Source of the DNA: Sipunculus nudus
Taxonomy: Eukaryota; Annelida; Sipuncula; Golfingiida; Sipunculidae
Assembly: GCA_026874595.1 (NCBI GenBank)
Contig: CM049314.1
Span: forward strand, 33,178,229-33,242,228
Length of the DNA stretch: 64,000 bases
Reading direction: 5' to 3'
The notes under the pieces were generated by a model that did no database searches, was not told the origin of the DNA, and worked only from the letters and a program-made list of their open reading frames with translations. The translations under genes were made by a program, and so were the position numbers. Numbering within the stretch: the first letter of the stretch is position 1; every line of letters begins with the position of its first letter. Shown here in pieces: positions 21,415 to 32,883 of this stretch.

Positions 21415-23050
21415 AGGCTTTCGATGGGTCAGGGACTCCCGGGTCAAAATTCAGGAGAGTCCCATTGGATTTTGGAGAGTACCGCGGGTCCGTGGCTAAT
21501 ATTGAAGGGTCTACACCAAATCAAATCAATATTTTACATTTTTATTTTGAAGAAACTTGTCAGTTGCCGCTGCTAACTTGCCATGGTATATTGAATGGAT
21601 GTGAATAAACGTTCGAAGTGCCCTATATTTATACTGACCGAGGCTTTATAAACATAGATTACAGCAACGGCAATCAAAATGAAGATGCAGTCCCCTTTAT
21701 GAGCGACATTGAGCGTGCCCTGTGAGGCCTGTCAGTATACACTTGTAACTGTCTATGAATAAGCATTGTGTTTCGTGAATAAATAGAAACTGTACAGTCG
21801 AAATAAATTCTTTTATCAGGAAGAATACCCGAAAATCGTGCTGGAAGTACATTTAAATTAGTAACTGCTATCAATTAAACTTACATATACTAGCTGTGTA
21901 TTATGAAAAAAATTACATGAGTGTAAATATTATTACATAAAGGTTTTAATTGACGGAATATTTAAGTAGCGGGGCATTGGTACATCTAATGTAATTTCAT
22001 AATGCACGTTCAATATCCCTTTTATTTTAATCTTCAATGGAATATGCATAACAATTATCAGCCCAGTATATTTTCACCTATCCTCATAATACCAGAAATA
22101 TGTGTTATATGTATTAAGACTACTAGATAATATGATTTAGTCAATTTTAAATGCATATTATTGTTAATATAACATCAGCTAGCAGTTCGTCTTGCCCGGG
22201 GTGTGTGTTTGAGATAAAACTTTGATATGGACCAACAAGTACGCCACTTTGATGTGGTCAGACAAGACAAGTAGGCCGACGATCGAGTTGTCTTTAAACA
22301 TGACCTCTGGTCAGCGACTGTGATGGAGACCGCTTTGATCTTGAGGTAGTGCAGCCTACAACCATGCATCTGATTGGACGCTTGGGAGTTGACAGCTTTG
22401 AGTCCCGGACCGGTATCACGCGTCTCTGACGCTTATCCCCGAGTTCTTAAAAGCCATATATATAGAGAGAGAGTTATTTTTTTTTAATTTATCAATATTA
22501 CACAAAAAAATGACAAACCCACCTGCCAAGTGAAGCTGTTTTAATTTCATGAATTAGTGAAAAAAATAATGGTAAATAATGAGGACCATAATGTGGACTC
22601 TCTAGTTCCTTTATAAATACACATATCATTCCCGAATCATTATTGCCAAAAACCCAGTTTTGTGTTATGTATATCGTGATATTGTCATGCAGTTTCATAT
22701 TAGTATATTAAATCTGACTTACTGTTGCTGGGTACTAAAATGACGTACCTTTTTAAAATAAAAAAAAGTTGTCACAAAATCATGTGAAAATGAGTAAAAA
22801 TTTTAAAAAAATAATAAAAAATATGAAGATTACCAACAAGATGACTGCACCATTTTTTAAATAATTTATCCCTAATGTGTCTTATTAAATATATTTTAGA
22901 TATAGGGTTTTTTTGACGATATATTGATTCCATTATGCAGATACAGTGACATTTCAGAAAATTTTGCACTGTTAGCATCAATTTATTACTTTACATTAAA
23001 TATATGCAGATATATTTACTATCATATTCCAAAAAGGTAGCATTGTTAAC
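21415..23050. other. Intergenic, no gene recognised
   Basis: A GC-richer patch at 22170-22450 has short open frames on both strands and a TATA-like CATATATATAG near 22455, but no recognisable domain. The remainder is AT-rich without structure. Confidence 0.5.
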
Positions 23051-23054
23051 CCAC

Positions 23055-23055
<1 letters not shown>

Positions 23056-23126
<71 letters not shown>

Positions 23127-23143
23127 TATACAAGAAATATTAA

Positions 23144-23198
<55 letters not shown>
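23056..23198. repeat. (AT)n microsatellite, two blocks
   Basis: Two long TA tracts separated by CAAGAAATATTAAG. The sequence beyond them repeats ATATTTCTTG in inverted orientation, so the locus can fold into a long hairpin. Confidence 0.93.
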
Positions 23199-23430
23199 CC
23201 TAATATTTCTTGACCTTCCACCTAATCTACTTAATGCCCTACCCTTCCTTAATAATTGTCAGGAAAATAGCGAGTTAGTATAAAGGTCTTTACACCAAAA
23301 AAATGTTGTCTCTATGAACTCCTTGATTACATTTGACGTTTAAAAGTAGCCGGACTACTTGTAGAGACATTGTGTATGATCTCAGTTAAAACGTGTATCG
23401 ATCTAGAGTTATAAAAGGAATATAAATTAC

Positions 23431-23520
23431 CTTGTTTATTTGGGTCATTTGTGATAAGGCCCGACACTTTGTACTTTACTTTGGGACTGCCTGGAACGTC
23501 TGACAGATATGGAGCACGAT
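23431..23520 (-). CDS. Orphan phase 1-1 exon, possible 5' exon of the NLR gene
   Basis: A 90-bp open segment has an excellent acceptor (AATCCTGTTTTTTTTAG) and a donor ACAAG|GTAATT. It has two leading bases, 29 codons and one trailing base, so it is symmetrical phase 1. It encodes RAPYLSDVPGSPKVKYKVSG then LITNDPNKQ. I recognise no family. Its trailing phase would join in frame to GG|ATG at 20133, the possible acceptor of the NLR CARD exon, giving an N-terminal extension; that is inference. It cannot belong to the CUB gene, whose stop codon lies upstream at 32884. Confidence 0.45.
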
Positions 23521-23694
23521 CTAAAAAAAACAGGATTTGCTGATCCCCAACACAAGAGTGAGAGAGAGAGAGAGAGAGCGAATGTTTAGTTTAGGTGCAC
23601 TTATACCCCATACTTGCCGATACGTCAAATTTCAATCTTATGGAAGGCTCTCGTGGATCCTAGCTGTTTTGGTATATCTACACATTATCAAGGC

Positions 23695-23900
23695 TACAAG
23701 TCCCGCGACAGTCGAGTGGTAAAACGCTCTGCTCTCTACTCTGGCGACCCGGATTCGAACCCCAGGAGTGGTTTGTTGTGGGCTGCCCAATGCCGGCGGT
23801 TTTCTCTGGGTTCTTTGGTTTCCTTTACCTTTAGACACTCCCGAACGAAACCACCTCAATCACTGAGAGTGCCTTCATGAGTTATAATACCTATTTATAC
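23695..23900 (+). mobile_element. tRNA-derived SINE, plus orientation
   Basis: A-box-like GTCGAGTGGTAAAAC (23711-23725) and B-box-like GATTCGAACCCCAGG (about 23751-23765) are followed by a central block GGTTTTCTCTGGGTTCTTTG + GTTTCC and an AATAAAG-containing tail. It is the same general family as the minus-strand copy at 2251-2432. Confidence 0.8.
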
Positions 23901-23904
23901 AATC

Positions 23905-26190
23905 CATGCAAAATGAATAAAGTATAAAAGATAAAATCAATTCTAAATTGACCACATGTCAACATAATGATGATATAAAATTTAAGGGTTTAGTGTATCC
24001 ATACATTGTTTCTATCCTTTATATTAATAAAATCGTCATACTAATACAACAAGTGAAGCCAAAATTCAAAGATGTGAATATTACAGCTGAGACATAAACA
24101 TGCATCCGAAACTAATAATGCCTCCTACGGGCCAGCCAGAAAACGGACCTGCCTATTGCTACCCCTGGCCTCCATTTACTTATTCTCTACGCTATAACCC
24201 TTTACGTATGCTTAAAGGAAAATAATCAGGATCAAAATTATGCCTATTCTTTCACATTATCAGTTCAGTTTTGCTTTAAACAAAGGGTTCCCAGAAGAAC
24301 CATCCCAGCACACAGTCTCATTCCCTCACATACGGCTATTCAACACCTTGTTATGACTGTGCGTGTTGGTAAACAAACTGTTTACCATAACAAGGCCGCG
24401 TGACCGGAGATCCGATTAAGAGGGGCAACACGAGGTGTTTAGCCATTAGGAACATCTATTATATTTTTTCTGGCCAAGACAGTCATGGCATCTCCTGATT
24501 GACACGTGTCGTGGCTCCGCGCTGCACACGTCCCCACGCACTGTTTTTATGTTGACACCTGCTATCGCGCACGGTCCACTGTTTTCAACACTCGTTTACA
24601 GGAGTAGGCAAAGTTTTTGCAGGTAAAGATTTATTTTAAAGGGAAGAAGCTATTTTCCGTGTTAACTCAACATGCTTTATAGGTGATTGGACCCCTTTAA
24701 TGTTAAAACATAATTAAAATAAATTCACAGTCTTGCAGTAAACGTTCTGGCCCTATAGCTATAGATGCATATACTCTCTCCTTACGCTACTCTGTAAGAC
24801 AGTCCAAGAACATCCTCTGTTGCGGAAAAGAAACACTCTAATTAACGATTAAATCACAATAATTCGGCTAAGCAGCGTAGTTTTTAATAAAAATAGCTTC
24901 GAAGCTCACTGAACCAGCAGCATTGGAACATGCCGTCCTTAAAGAGCATAAAAAATTTTGAAGACCACTTCAAGCCATTCGTAAAACAATTTTCTGAAAA
25001 GGAATTTCCCGAAACGTTCAGTTTAAGCTATAGCTTTATTTTAAATAATATTAATAACATCATACTTTCCTATTTTTTCAACAAGCATTTAAACGTATTG
25101 TATTAGTTCCAAAGCTTGTGTGAATGGTAACCTAAACCTACCCTCAACCATTCAGATTGATAAGATTTGTGCATATACATACAGGAGAACATATGTACCT
25201 ACTTGGGTACTTACGTACCTATATGTTCTGTCTAAAGTTATGTCTTAACGGGTTTTTCTTTATCACATTGTAAGATATAATGATTGATTATTGATGCTTA
25301 AGCACTGTTTATTGTGTAGGTGAACCCTGTAACAGACAATTACCTATTAGCAAAGGTTCCGATAAGCCTTAATATTTAAGTAACGTTTCGACTATAAATG
25401 TATATGTCTCCACATTAACAGGGATTGGAAGGTTTTAAATACTAGCCCTTTGACCCATTAAAATATGTATAATTATTATTATTACATGATATATTCCAGT
25501 CTGTGAACAATTTAAATATTTGTTTTTTTTTTTTTATCGGTAGATAAACTCTACATCTAAGTTTTCGTTTAAGTTAATTACAGGTAGATCGGGGAGGTAA
25601 GGGGAAGTGATGTCAACCTCCCTTATTACGAAATTATTTAGATATGCAATTTAAAGTGGACATTTTGAGGCACTTTCACAAAATAAATGAGGATTTTTTG
25701 TTCCTCAACTACTATTCTCTTAAATGTCTCTTTTAATGTAGCAAAGCTTTAGAGGGAATAGGGGTTAACGTGTGGCTAGTTTTAATATTTATATTTTCGT
25801 TGAATTTAGGATATAAATTGGAAAGTCCTAACATTCAACCGTTTGTAACATATTCATGTTCATGCTAAGAATGCGCATCTAAATTCATATAACTTGCAAA
25901 ATATCATCTTTTAAATGTAAACCATGGAGCTAAATGATTGATATGTTCAAGGCTTTTGCTCAACCTGGTCCTCATTGTTTATCTTTCAATGGGCGTTCAC
26001 ACCTATGCGTTTTTTTTTATCTTCGGCACCCGCTTCCGTCGTCCATCAAATTCGAGTCAGATAAAAATACATAGGGCATTCACACCTATCCGCACCCAAC
26101 TCCGATCACTGTCCGCACAAATCGCTTAGGAACTCATTCATGACGGACGGGAATCCCTACCATGACGTCATATAATAAGGGATAAGGGAT
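23905..26190. other. Intergenic, no gene recognised
   Basis: Unstructured AT-rich sequence. An imperfect repeat of GGGC.TTCACACCTAT.CG at about 25990 and 26075 may be a remnant of a short element. Confidence 0.55.
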
Positions 26191-26459
26191 ATTCTGGAAT
26201 GTCCTTATCGAAAGTGGGCAAGCGTTAGGTTAAAAGGACGATGCTCTGCAAGAGTTCGTTAACAAGCGTGTAGAGGCTTTAGATGTAAGCAGCGGGCAAA
26301 CCCAAAGCGCGACGACAGGACTAGACGGAGAGAGATAGAACGTGAACAGAGAGAGAGACGGAATGGGAACGTGAAACAGCAGAGTGTGAGCGAGTAGAGC
26401 CTGAAGCTCAGAGATTCCATGAAATAGAAACTCTGAAATTGAAATCAGCATTCAGCAGT

Positions 26460-26800
26460 GATGGATTGATAGTAAACAGATGAGGAATTGGGAATCGGTT
26501 CCGAAACTCAAGCTCCCTCCGTTTGACATGCAGCACTTTACGCTAGATACGATTCTGGAGCGTTTTGAGCTTTTATCGCTGTGTCAAAACTACGATGGAG
26601 ATAGCTGGGGTTTGTACGTTAGGCCTTTGTTGCGTGCCTTGATACTTACGCGCAGTAAGCAGTTAGCGACGCCATGGATTATGATAAGGTAACGTTAGCT
26701 CTTTTAAAGCGTTATCATATGACTGAGGACGGTTATTGGAACACGTTTCTTGCTTGTAAGCCAAAGCGTGGCGAAACGCCCAGTCACGAGCGATTACGGC
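26460..26800 (+). pseudogene. Gag remnant of the retroelement
   Basis: Frame-broken gag/capsid-like sequence. A charged Arg/Glu-rich segment (about 26300-26450) precedes PKLKLPPFDMQHF. After a frame change, a capsid-like stretch follows with LALLKRYHMTEDGYW and a CKPKRGETPSH-type motif. The frame then breaks and integrase sequence begins, so nucleocapsid and protease regions appear deleted. Confidence 0.6.
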
Positions 26801-26849
26801 GGGATATCAGGGCGTAGATCGGACACGCGAACGTGTGAGAGCCCAGTCT

Positions 26850-27570
26850 TACTAAAGGGGATGCACGGCGATAAAGCAGTGTTCTGCAGGTCGTGCCCCA
26901 TATGTCAGAAAACTACACCAAAAGGCAGAAAGCATGGGACCACGTTAGGCAAGATGCCCCTTATTAACAAACCTTGGTGTAGGATCGCCATGGATCTGGT
27001 CAGCCCGATCCATCCCGCGTCCGATAAAGGTCATCGATACATACTAACCATCATGGACTACGCTACACGATACCCGGAGGCAGTGGCTTGAAAGAACATA
27101 TACACTCTGCGACCGTAGCCGATGCGTAAGTCGACGTCTATGCGCGCGTAGGGGTACCGTCGGAAGTTCTCACAGACATGGGGAGTCAGTTAACATCTAA
27201 CCTCATAAGAGAAGTTAGCCGTGTGCTATCAGTAAAGCAAATGACTACCACACTATGCCACACGATGTTTAACAGGATGGTGGTAAGGTTCAGCGGTACA
27301 GTGAAAATGATATTTAAGCGTATGTGAGTGGACAGACCATGAGGTTGGGGTCGATATTTGAGATTTTTGTACTTTTTACATGGAAGTACAGGTTTCTCCC
27401 CTTTTGTGTTGCTCGACGGGCGAGTTGTGAGAGGTCTCATGCGCATTTTAAGCAATCTGTGGACCAAACGCAATGCGGATGCGGAAACCAAGATAACGTT
27501 TCAATACGTGCTCGATCTCCAGGACAGGTTGAGCGATATGTGCGCGAAGCTTTAAGTAAATCCTCGGATA
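26850..27570 (+). pseudogene. Integrase remnant
   Basis: The zinc-binding CRSCPICQKT motif (about 26886-26915) is followed by the core start RIAMDLVSPI with the first catalytic Asp (about 26981-27010), DYATRYPEA, and after a stop PSEVLTDMGSQLTSN carrying the second Asp (about 27160-27200). Further fragments run to about 27570. It is interrupted by stops and at least one frame change. Confidence 0.8.
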
Positions 27571-27599
27571 GATAAAAATAGTTCTATGACGTAGGTAAA

Positions 27600-27790
27600 C
27601 GCACCAGCAAATTTGAAATCGGGGTCAAAGTGTTGTTGCTCCTCCAAAAAGGACCGAAACAAATTGATTGTCCAGTGGAAAGGCCCCTACAGCGTTGTAG
27701 GTAAAGTAGATGACCTAGACTATCGGGTCAAGGGCGATAACAACGTCAAAACCTTCATATTCACATGCTGAAACGATATCAGACCAAGGC
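27600..27790 (+). pseudogene. GPY/F-type integrase C-terminal module
   Basis: A fragment reading WKGPYSVVGKVDDLDYRVK (about 27676-27735) matches the GPY/F module of Ty3/gypsy integrases. It lies upstream of the RT, which supports integrase preceding RT in this element. The frame is broken shortly after. Confidence 0.7.
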
Positions 27791-28079
27791 TAATCATCAG
27801 CATGTCTTAGCAGCGGTCACCTTGCGTTCGAACGAAACCGTACAAGAACCGGTCAATCCGGAATGTGAAACCGAATCTCTCTTATTCGGAGAAAAAAAGT
27901 CGACAGTGTAGACGTAACCTCCCACGTGTCGTTACCGTCAACGGTGCGCAGCCAAATTGAACGTGACGTACAGGTTTATAGCGAGCTAGGAAAGCGACAA
28001 CGGCGCGAGATACACAATCTGTTGAAGCAGCATGTGGAAGTATTCAAAGATGTCCCCAAACTCGCCCATGTCATCAGAT

Positions 28080-28990
28080 GTCACATTTGACCCTCGTCCA
28101 ATACACCCGTGAAGTCGAAACCGTGTCGTGTTCCGTTTGAGTTGAGAGAGGCTATGCGTTAGGAAATTAACGTGCTGTTGGAGTTAGGCATACTCGAGAA
28201 GGCGGAGTCGAGTTTATGCATTATGCTGCTTTAACCAGACGGAAAGATCGTTCCGTTTGAATTGAGAGAGGCTATGCGTTAGGAAATCAACGAGATGTTA
28301 GAGTTAAGCATAATCGAGAAGGCGGAGTCGAGTTTAAGCATTATGCTGCGTAAACCAGACGGAAAAATCAGATTCGTGATTGATTACCGTAAGTTGAACC
28401 ACTTGCTTATGTTCGACGCAGAGCCGATGCCAGAGCCGGACACATTGTTCACGGAAGTACCCAAAAGCCAATTCTTTACCAAGATCGATCTTACGAAAGT
28501 CAACTGGCAGAGGATCCTAAAGGCATGACGGCATCTGTAACGCCTGACGGACATTTACAGTTCAGGGTTATGCTATTCGGATAAGTCACGACAGGGGTAG
28601 TATTTACCCGCATGATGCGAAAGTTGTTCCGTGTCATGCCGAACGTGGCCTGCTACATAGTTAGTTCACGCGGAAACGTGGGACGAGCATGTAAGAACAC
28701 TCAGAGAAGTGCTGGCTAGGCTAGAACGAGCAAACCTTGCGGCAAAATCAGTAAAAACGTCCATAGGTTATCACAGTCTGGAATTTTTGGGCCACCTTGT
28801 AGGCGCCGGTTACTTAGCCACCGACCCGTCGCTACTTAAGAAAATCCAGGGTGCTGAAAGACCGAAACCCAAGAAAGCCTTGTAAACCTTTCTAGGTCTT
28901 ACCGGTTATTACCGGAAGTTCATGTCGAACTATGCTGAGATAACAGTTCCGTTAACGGACCTTACTTGGAAAGGACAGCCTAACAAATTG
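28080..28990 (+). pseudogene. Reverse transcriptase remnant
   Basis: KPDGKIRFVIDYRKLNHLL and FFTKIDLTK (about 28345-28500, with one catalytic Asp) identify a gypsy-like RT. The segment where the YxDD box should lie (about 28645-28670) is short and lacks both aspartates. Thumb-like sequence continues with GYHSLEFLGHLVGAGYL-type and FLGLTGYYRKF motifs to about 28990. Stops and frameshifts are present, so it is inactive. Confidence 0.82.
28131..28370 (+). repeat. 120-bp tandem duplication within the RT
   Basis: The segment starting TTCCGTTTGA.TTGAGAGAGG occurs at 28131 and again at 28251, exactly 120 bp apart. The copies differ by roughly ten substitutions, so the duplication predates or accompanied decay of the element. 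Confidence 0.85.
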
Positions 28991-29039
28991 GATTGGATAG
29001 AGGTCCATGAGAATACGTACAGCTCGCTTCAAACTTAGC

Positions 29040-29424
29040 TTAGATCCACCAATTCTGAGACTTCTGAGACGCGTCGGATGTCGGAATTGGAATTATCCTT
29101 ATGCAGAAACACGATGGGATGATGCATCCCTTTGCTTATGCTAGCAGAAAATCACAGACTAGAGAGAAAAATTACTCTACCATCTAGAGAGAGTGTTTGG
29201 CAATTGTTTTGGCAGTTCAGAAATTTGAGATGTGCTTGTCATGTAAACCGTTGGCAATTCAAACAGACCACAATCCTCCTAAGTGTAGTATCAAAGCCAA
29301 GTTGGTAAACAAGAGAGTAATGAGATGGGCTTTGGTGTTACAAGAGTTTAGATGTGAGATACAAGCTGTCTCTGGCAAGTTAAATTATGGGCCAGAATTT
29401 TTAAGCAGATTACCAGAGTGTTGA
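29040..29424 (+). pseudogene. RNase H remnant
   Basis: FAYASRKSQTREKNYST, then (after a stop) CLAIVLAVQKFEMCLS, IQTDHNPPK with the TDH motif near 29265, and GKLNYGPEFLSRLPE near the C-terminus. This is the usual end of a gypsy-type RT-RNase H polyprotein. Its last 75 codons are open (29197-29424). Confidence 0.82.
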
Positions 29425-29623
29425 ACTAGATTATATATTGTGGATTTTGTTAAGACACACAGTGTATAAAGGTATGAGTTGCATAATGTTTTCACACATC
29501 TTGTAATGGATCAGTATTGCATAATGTTTTCACATAACTTGTAATGGATCAGCATTGTATGTCTTCACAGAACTTGTAATGGATCGATACTAAGTATCGA
29601 GAAAATACTATGTATTTTCTTTT

Positions 29624-30185
29624 AAAGGGGGAGTGAGGTCACCAGAGAACAGTGACTTAGTTATATTATTGCATGTTCCAGTAGGGAGTATACCCAGATG
29701 ATTTTTTATATAGTGTGCATTAATATGGAGTATCATGTTTAGATGTTAGCCTGAGAACTTAGGTTAGAGAGCATAGGTGCCTCGTTTGATGTTAATTTCA
29801 GTACAGTTTAATTCCGTGGGAGCCGTCTCTGTCTAGACGATCTCTATAGTAACGTTGTTTATTGTACACTTCAAAAGCCGAACACCTGCTTAGTTTGCTT
29901 TTCTCAGGGTTTGGTCTCCGGAGATGTGTCCATCTTAATATTCATGTAATTAGTGACAGTATGCATAGTAGAGTGTGATGATTGGCCAGAAGATAGAAAG
30001 CACATATAAGCGGTGGTTGAGAAGAAAATCGCTACAATTGCCTGCTCAGCGCACCAGTTTGGGTGTAGTCTGACGATTGTCTGAAGTCTAGTGGCAAATC
30101 TGCGTTCATCAGAGTCTGGACAGCTGTTAGACCATGTCTATAAGCCAAATGATCAAATCTCTGCCCTGTTAGAATTTTCAACATT
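29624..30185 (+). mobile_element. Polypurine tract and 3' LTR
   Basis: The AAAGGGGGAG tract directly precedes TGAGGTCACCAGAGAACAGT, a TG start. A promoter-like ACATATAAGCGG lies at about 30002. The right border is not certain; ..TTTTCAACA near 30183 would give a CA end. Upstream of the tract, 29,480-29,600 has three imperfect copies of a CACATAACTTGTAATGGATC unit. Confidence 0.6.
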
Positions 30186-30489
30186 CTTTTTTTTATGCTA
30201 ATCTAATGTGCGCTGATTGCGCTCTGGTATGACTGTACAGTGGAAAACTTATATATATTACATAGGTATACATTCCTTGAGTAAAATGCTAGATATGTAG
30301 TAGTATAAATGCTACTACAATTATTCTTAAGTACAGAGTCCTTCCAACTTACCCCACTCTGCCTCCCTCATCCCAGGTTTGCACACATTTTAGATGGCAG
30401 TAACACTCTGCGACATATAAGCCACCCCCCTCCCCTCCACCCCCCCCCCACCCCCCCAAAAAAAAAATCCTTGATGCGCCACTGGTTCG

Positions 30490-30870
30490 GTCCGATTGTT
30501 ATCAGATAATGGATAATCAGATAAATTATGTTCAAATGATCAATATTTGGATATATTGTGTTCAGATAATTAATGTTCGGATAAATTGACAGGTATTCAA
30601 TCGAAGGATTTTCAGATAAATAACATGCAGATAATGAATATTCGGATAAAAGATATTCAGGTAATCGCTATTCTGATTAAAACAGTATCTAGGTAATTGA
30701 AATTATGCTAAATACTTATTTAGATAATCCATATTCTGCAAATTTTATTCAGATAATCGACATTCGGATAAGTCGTATTCAGATAATTGATATTCGGATA
30801 TAAGGTTTTCTGACACTGGACATTCCGGTAAATGGTGTTTAGAAAAGAAAATACATATGTCCGAATAATT
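30490..30870. repeat. Degenerate ATTCGGATAA / TTCAGATAAT repeat
   Basis: About 20 loosely spaced copies of 15-17 bp units such as GATATTCGGATAA and TTCAGATAATCGA. A similar cluster occurs at 41965-42115. Poly-C runs lie just before, at about 30423-30460. Confidence 0.75.
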
Positions 30871-30879
30871 GATATTTCG

Positions 30880-31540
30880 GTGCTTCTCAACAACACATCT
30901 CAACAGTATTTCTCCTCGGTAAGCTTAATAGACTAACGACCTGTAGCTGACACTCCTTATTAAATGATAACAATTATATCATTCGTGGCATTATTAAACT
31001 TCCTTTTGATGCGCAGGTTTTATATTCATAGGGCTAGTGATAACCTAGGCAGACTTTCGTTAAAGCACCTGATATAAGACCTGTGATTCTTTTTATACAC
31101 TTCGCCGGGAGGCTGAGGTTATGACAAATCTAAGGTGTAAGAACTACTTAAGACCCCTCTGTGGAAAAAAGGCATGCGTTGAAAAAGGGGTGGGGGGAAC
31201 CCCCCCCCCCCCCCCCATCAGAGACAATCCTATATAAAGAAATCATATGACATCTCCCCAATCATATGCATGAAGATGAATTATTTTAATTAATAAGCAA
31301 CATATAAGACATATGACATTATTTCAAACCCGATATACCACATATTTTTAACAGAACCAAAGTATGTTTGTCGGTGCTCAAGGAACATTTGATCATTTGT
31401 AATATATGACTCATTTGTAATATCTTGGAAAAGGTAAAGATATCATAAAAAAAGCAAAATTTTCATTCATTCTAAGTACATATTTTATAAGTCCGAAAGC
31501 ACAAATAAGAAAGGTGATTCGCCATTACGCATCAGTAACT
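30880..31540. other. Intergenic, no gene recognised
   Basis: AT-rich with a C-homopolymer at about 31200. Nothing gene-like. Confidence 0.6.
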
Positions 31541-31545
31541 ATATA

Positions 31546-31720
31546 CAGTAAAAACCTCAAAAATGCGACCACTAACGGGACCTCGATAAAGCTGTCACAT
31601 TTCCGTGGTGGTCGTCCAATCAAAGTCTTATATAAGGAGCCATAAAAAGAGGGCCGTGAACAAGTGGTCGTTATTTTTAGGTGGTCTTTGAAGTGAGGTG
31701 GTAGTCAGACGGTTTTACTG
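31546..31720. mobile_element. 175-bp pogo-like MITE
   Basis: The ends are CAGTAAAAACC and, inverted, CAGTAAAACC. The element is flanked by TA on both sides (31544-31545 and 31721-31722), as for Tc1/mariner-pogo elements. Internal blocks (CTTATATAAG, GTGAACAAGTGGTCGTTATT) recur inverted at 38733-38840 and partly at 37341-37500. Confidence 0.75.
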
Positions 31721-31954
31721 TATGTGTAAATATACCGATTTTTTTTTAATTTGGGGAACCTAATCTGGAATTGTTTGTCCTCTTCTTGCACTGCGTGCTA
31801 TCGAACAAAATAGCCGTGTCACATATCCATGGTAACACCGGGCTTTAGGCCCTGATTCAGAATCACAAACTACTTACTGCCTTAATCGGATATTATAGCT
31901 GTCGGTAGGTGTCGCTGCCATAGCGCTTTCGAAAATAAATCGAAATATCTCTGG

Positions 31955-32180
31955 ATGTATGGAGAAAAAAAGGCAAATGGACGTCCTCACAACTCATCTT
32001 GCATCAATGCCAGCATTTCAAGACCAAAAACGTGCACACCGGAGGCGAGGTCGCGGGGACGATGGGCAGAGAATTCGAATTCCAGTGAGACCACCGTCAG
32101 TTATAATACAGGCTGTTGTTGTTGTTGTCGTCGTTGTTGTTGTTATATACAGTTTACTTCTCAAGCGAAATTGCAGATGA
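31955..32180 (+). other. Short Arg-rich ORF with GTT repeat, unlikely gene
   Basis: Two overlapping frames of 73-79 codons, one starting MEKKRQMDVLTTHLASMPAF. The frame ends in a (GTT)n microsatellite that encodes a valine run. A CCATGGTAACACCGGG-type patch lies upstream. No domain or splice partner was found. Confidence 0.2.
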
Positions 32181-32249
32181 CAGGTCTATTTTAGATTTAA
32201 TTAGCCACAATTAAATGTAAAATAGACCTTACAAAATAATAACGTTATT

Positions 32250-32720
32250 AGCTTATTAGCTCAGCTGACTGAAAGTCACCTAAGCTATAGCGATCACTCT
32301 TTGTCCGTCGTCCGTCTGTCGGGCAGTCCGTCTGTCCGTCCGTTAACCAGGCGGAAATCATAACCTGGAATCTTCTTATTTAAATGGAAGTGAGGCCCAT
32401 ATAAAATATCCTTGGAAACTTGAAATTAGGTCTCTGTTACCCATATCCTCCGAGCTATAGGGCTCAGAAGTACCCCCCCCCCCCCCGAGAATAATTAAAA
32501 ATTTGATACAAAAGCTCCAGTATCTGAACAACTAATGCATTGATCACCATGATTCTTTGCATACATATTAATCATGGAGTGAGGGCACATATCGTAACCA
32601 TTGCACCTGGAATCTTCTATCTTGACATCGAGAGAGGTCTATAAAAAATCTCCTTTGAAACTTGACATTAGGTCTCTGTTACTCATATCCACCGGGCACC
32701 CGTTAGAAAAACCGACTGTG
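32250..32720. repeat. Degenerate interspersed repeat fragment
   Basis: It begins with TTAGCTCAGCTGACTGAAAG and GAGCTATAGC-like text followed by TTTGTCCGTCGTCCGTC and GTCCGTCCGTTAAC. This is the same end motif as at 7465, 1015 and 53040. Two internal segments (TAACC..CCTGGAATCTTCT; CTTGA.ATTAGGTCTCTGTTAC) are repeated about 200 bp apart. Confidence 0.65.
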
Positions 32721-32883
32721 CATAAATAATGTTAAGGGTATTCATCGTACATCTTTATCGTATATTGTCCACTCTTTGAACTTTACATACTGTCCATCAT
32801 TTATTGATTCCCTCAATCATTATATGTGAACGAAGAACACGGAGAACATCATATTGATATCACACGTTGCGAGTCAGAAGCTG

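Larger units (their letters stand above)
26200..30185 (+). mobile_element. Decayed Ty3/gypsy-like LTR retroelement, integrase before RT
   Basis: Domains in order on the plus strand: gag remnant (about 26300-26800), integrase (about 26850-27570), a GPY/F-type module (about 27600-27790), reverse transcriptase (about 28080-28990), RNase H (about 29040-29424), polypurine tract AAAGGGGGAG (29624-29633) and a 3' LTR beginning TGAGGTCACC at 29634. The integrase-RT order is copia-like although the domains are gypsy-like; this order is known in Gmr1-like elements. Many stops and frameshifts are present. No 5' LTR, primer-binding site or protease was found, so the 5' part is deleted and the copy is defective. 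Confidence 0.85.

Noticed and set aside
23431-23520. Assigning this exon to the CUB gene
   Set aside because: The CUB gene has an in-frame stop with a GPI-type tail at 32884 and a poly(A) signal, so transcription should end well before 23.5 kb.
25600-26230. 5' LTR of the gypsy-like element
   Set aside because: No sequence matching the TGAGGTCACC start or the body of the 3' LTR is present upstream of the gag remnant.
26230-26451. Minus-strand 73-codon ORF with hydrophobic content
   Set aside because: It is antisense to the retroelement gag remnant and ends without splice signals.
27186-27491. Minus-strand 101-codon ORF
   Set aside because: It is antisense to the integrase remnant on the plus strand.
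31955-32180. Arg-rich ORF as a gene
   Set aside because: Short, ends in a GTT microsatellite, overlaps a second frame equally long, and has no domain or splice partner.
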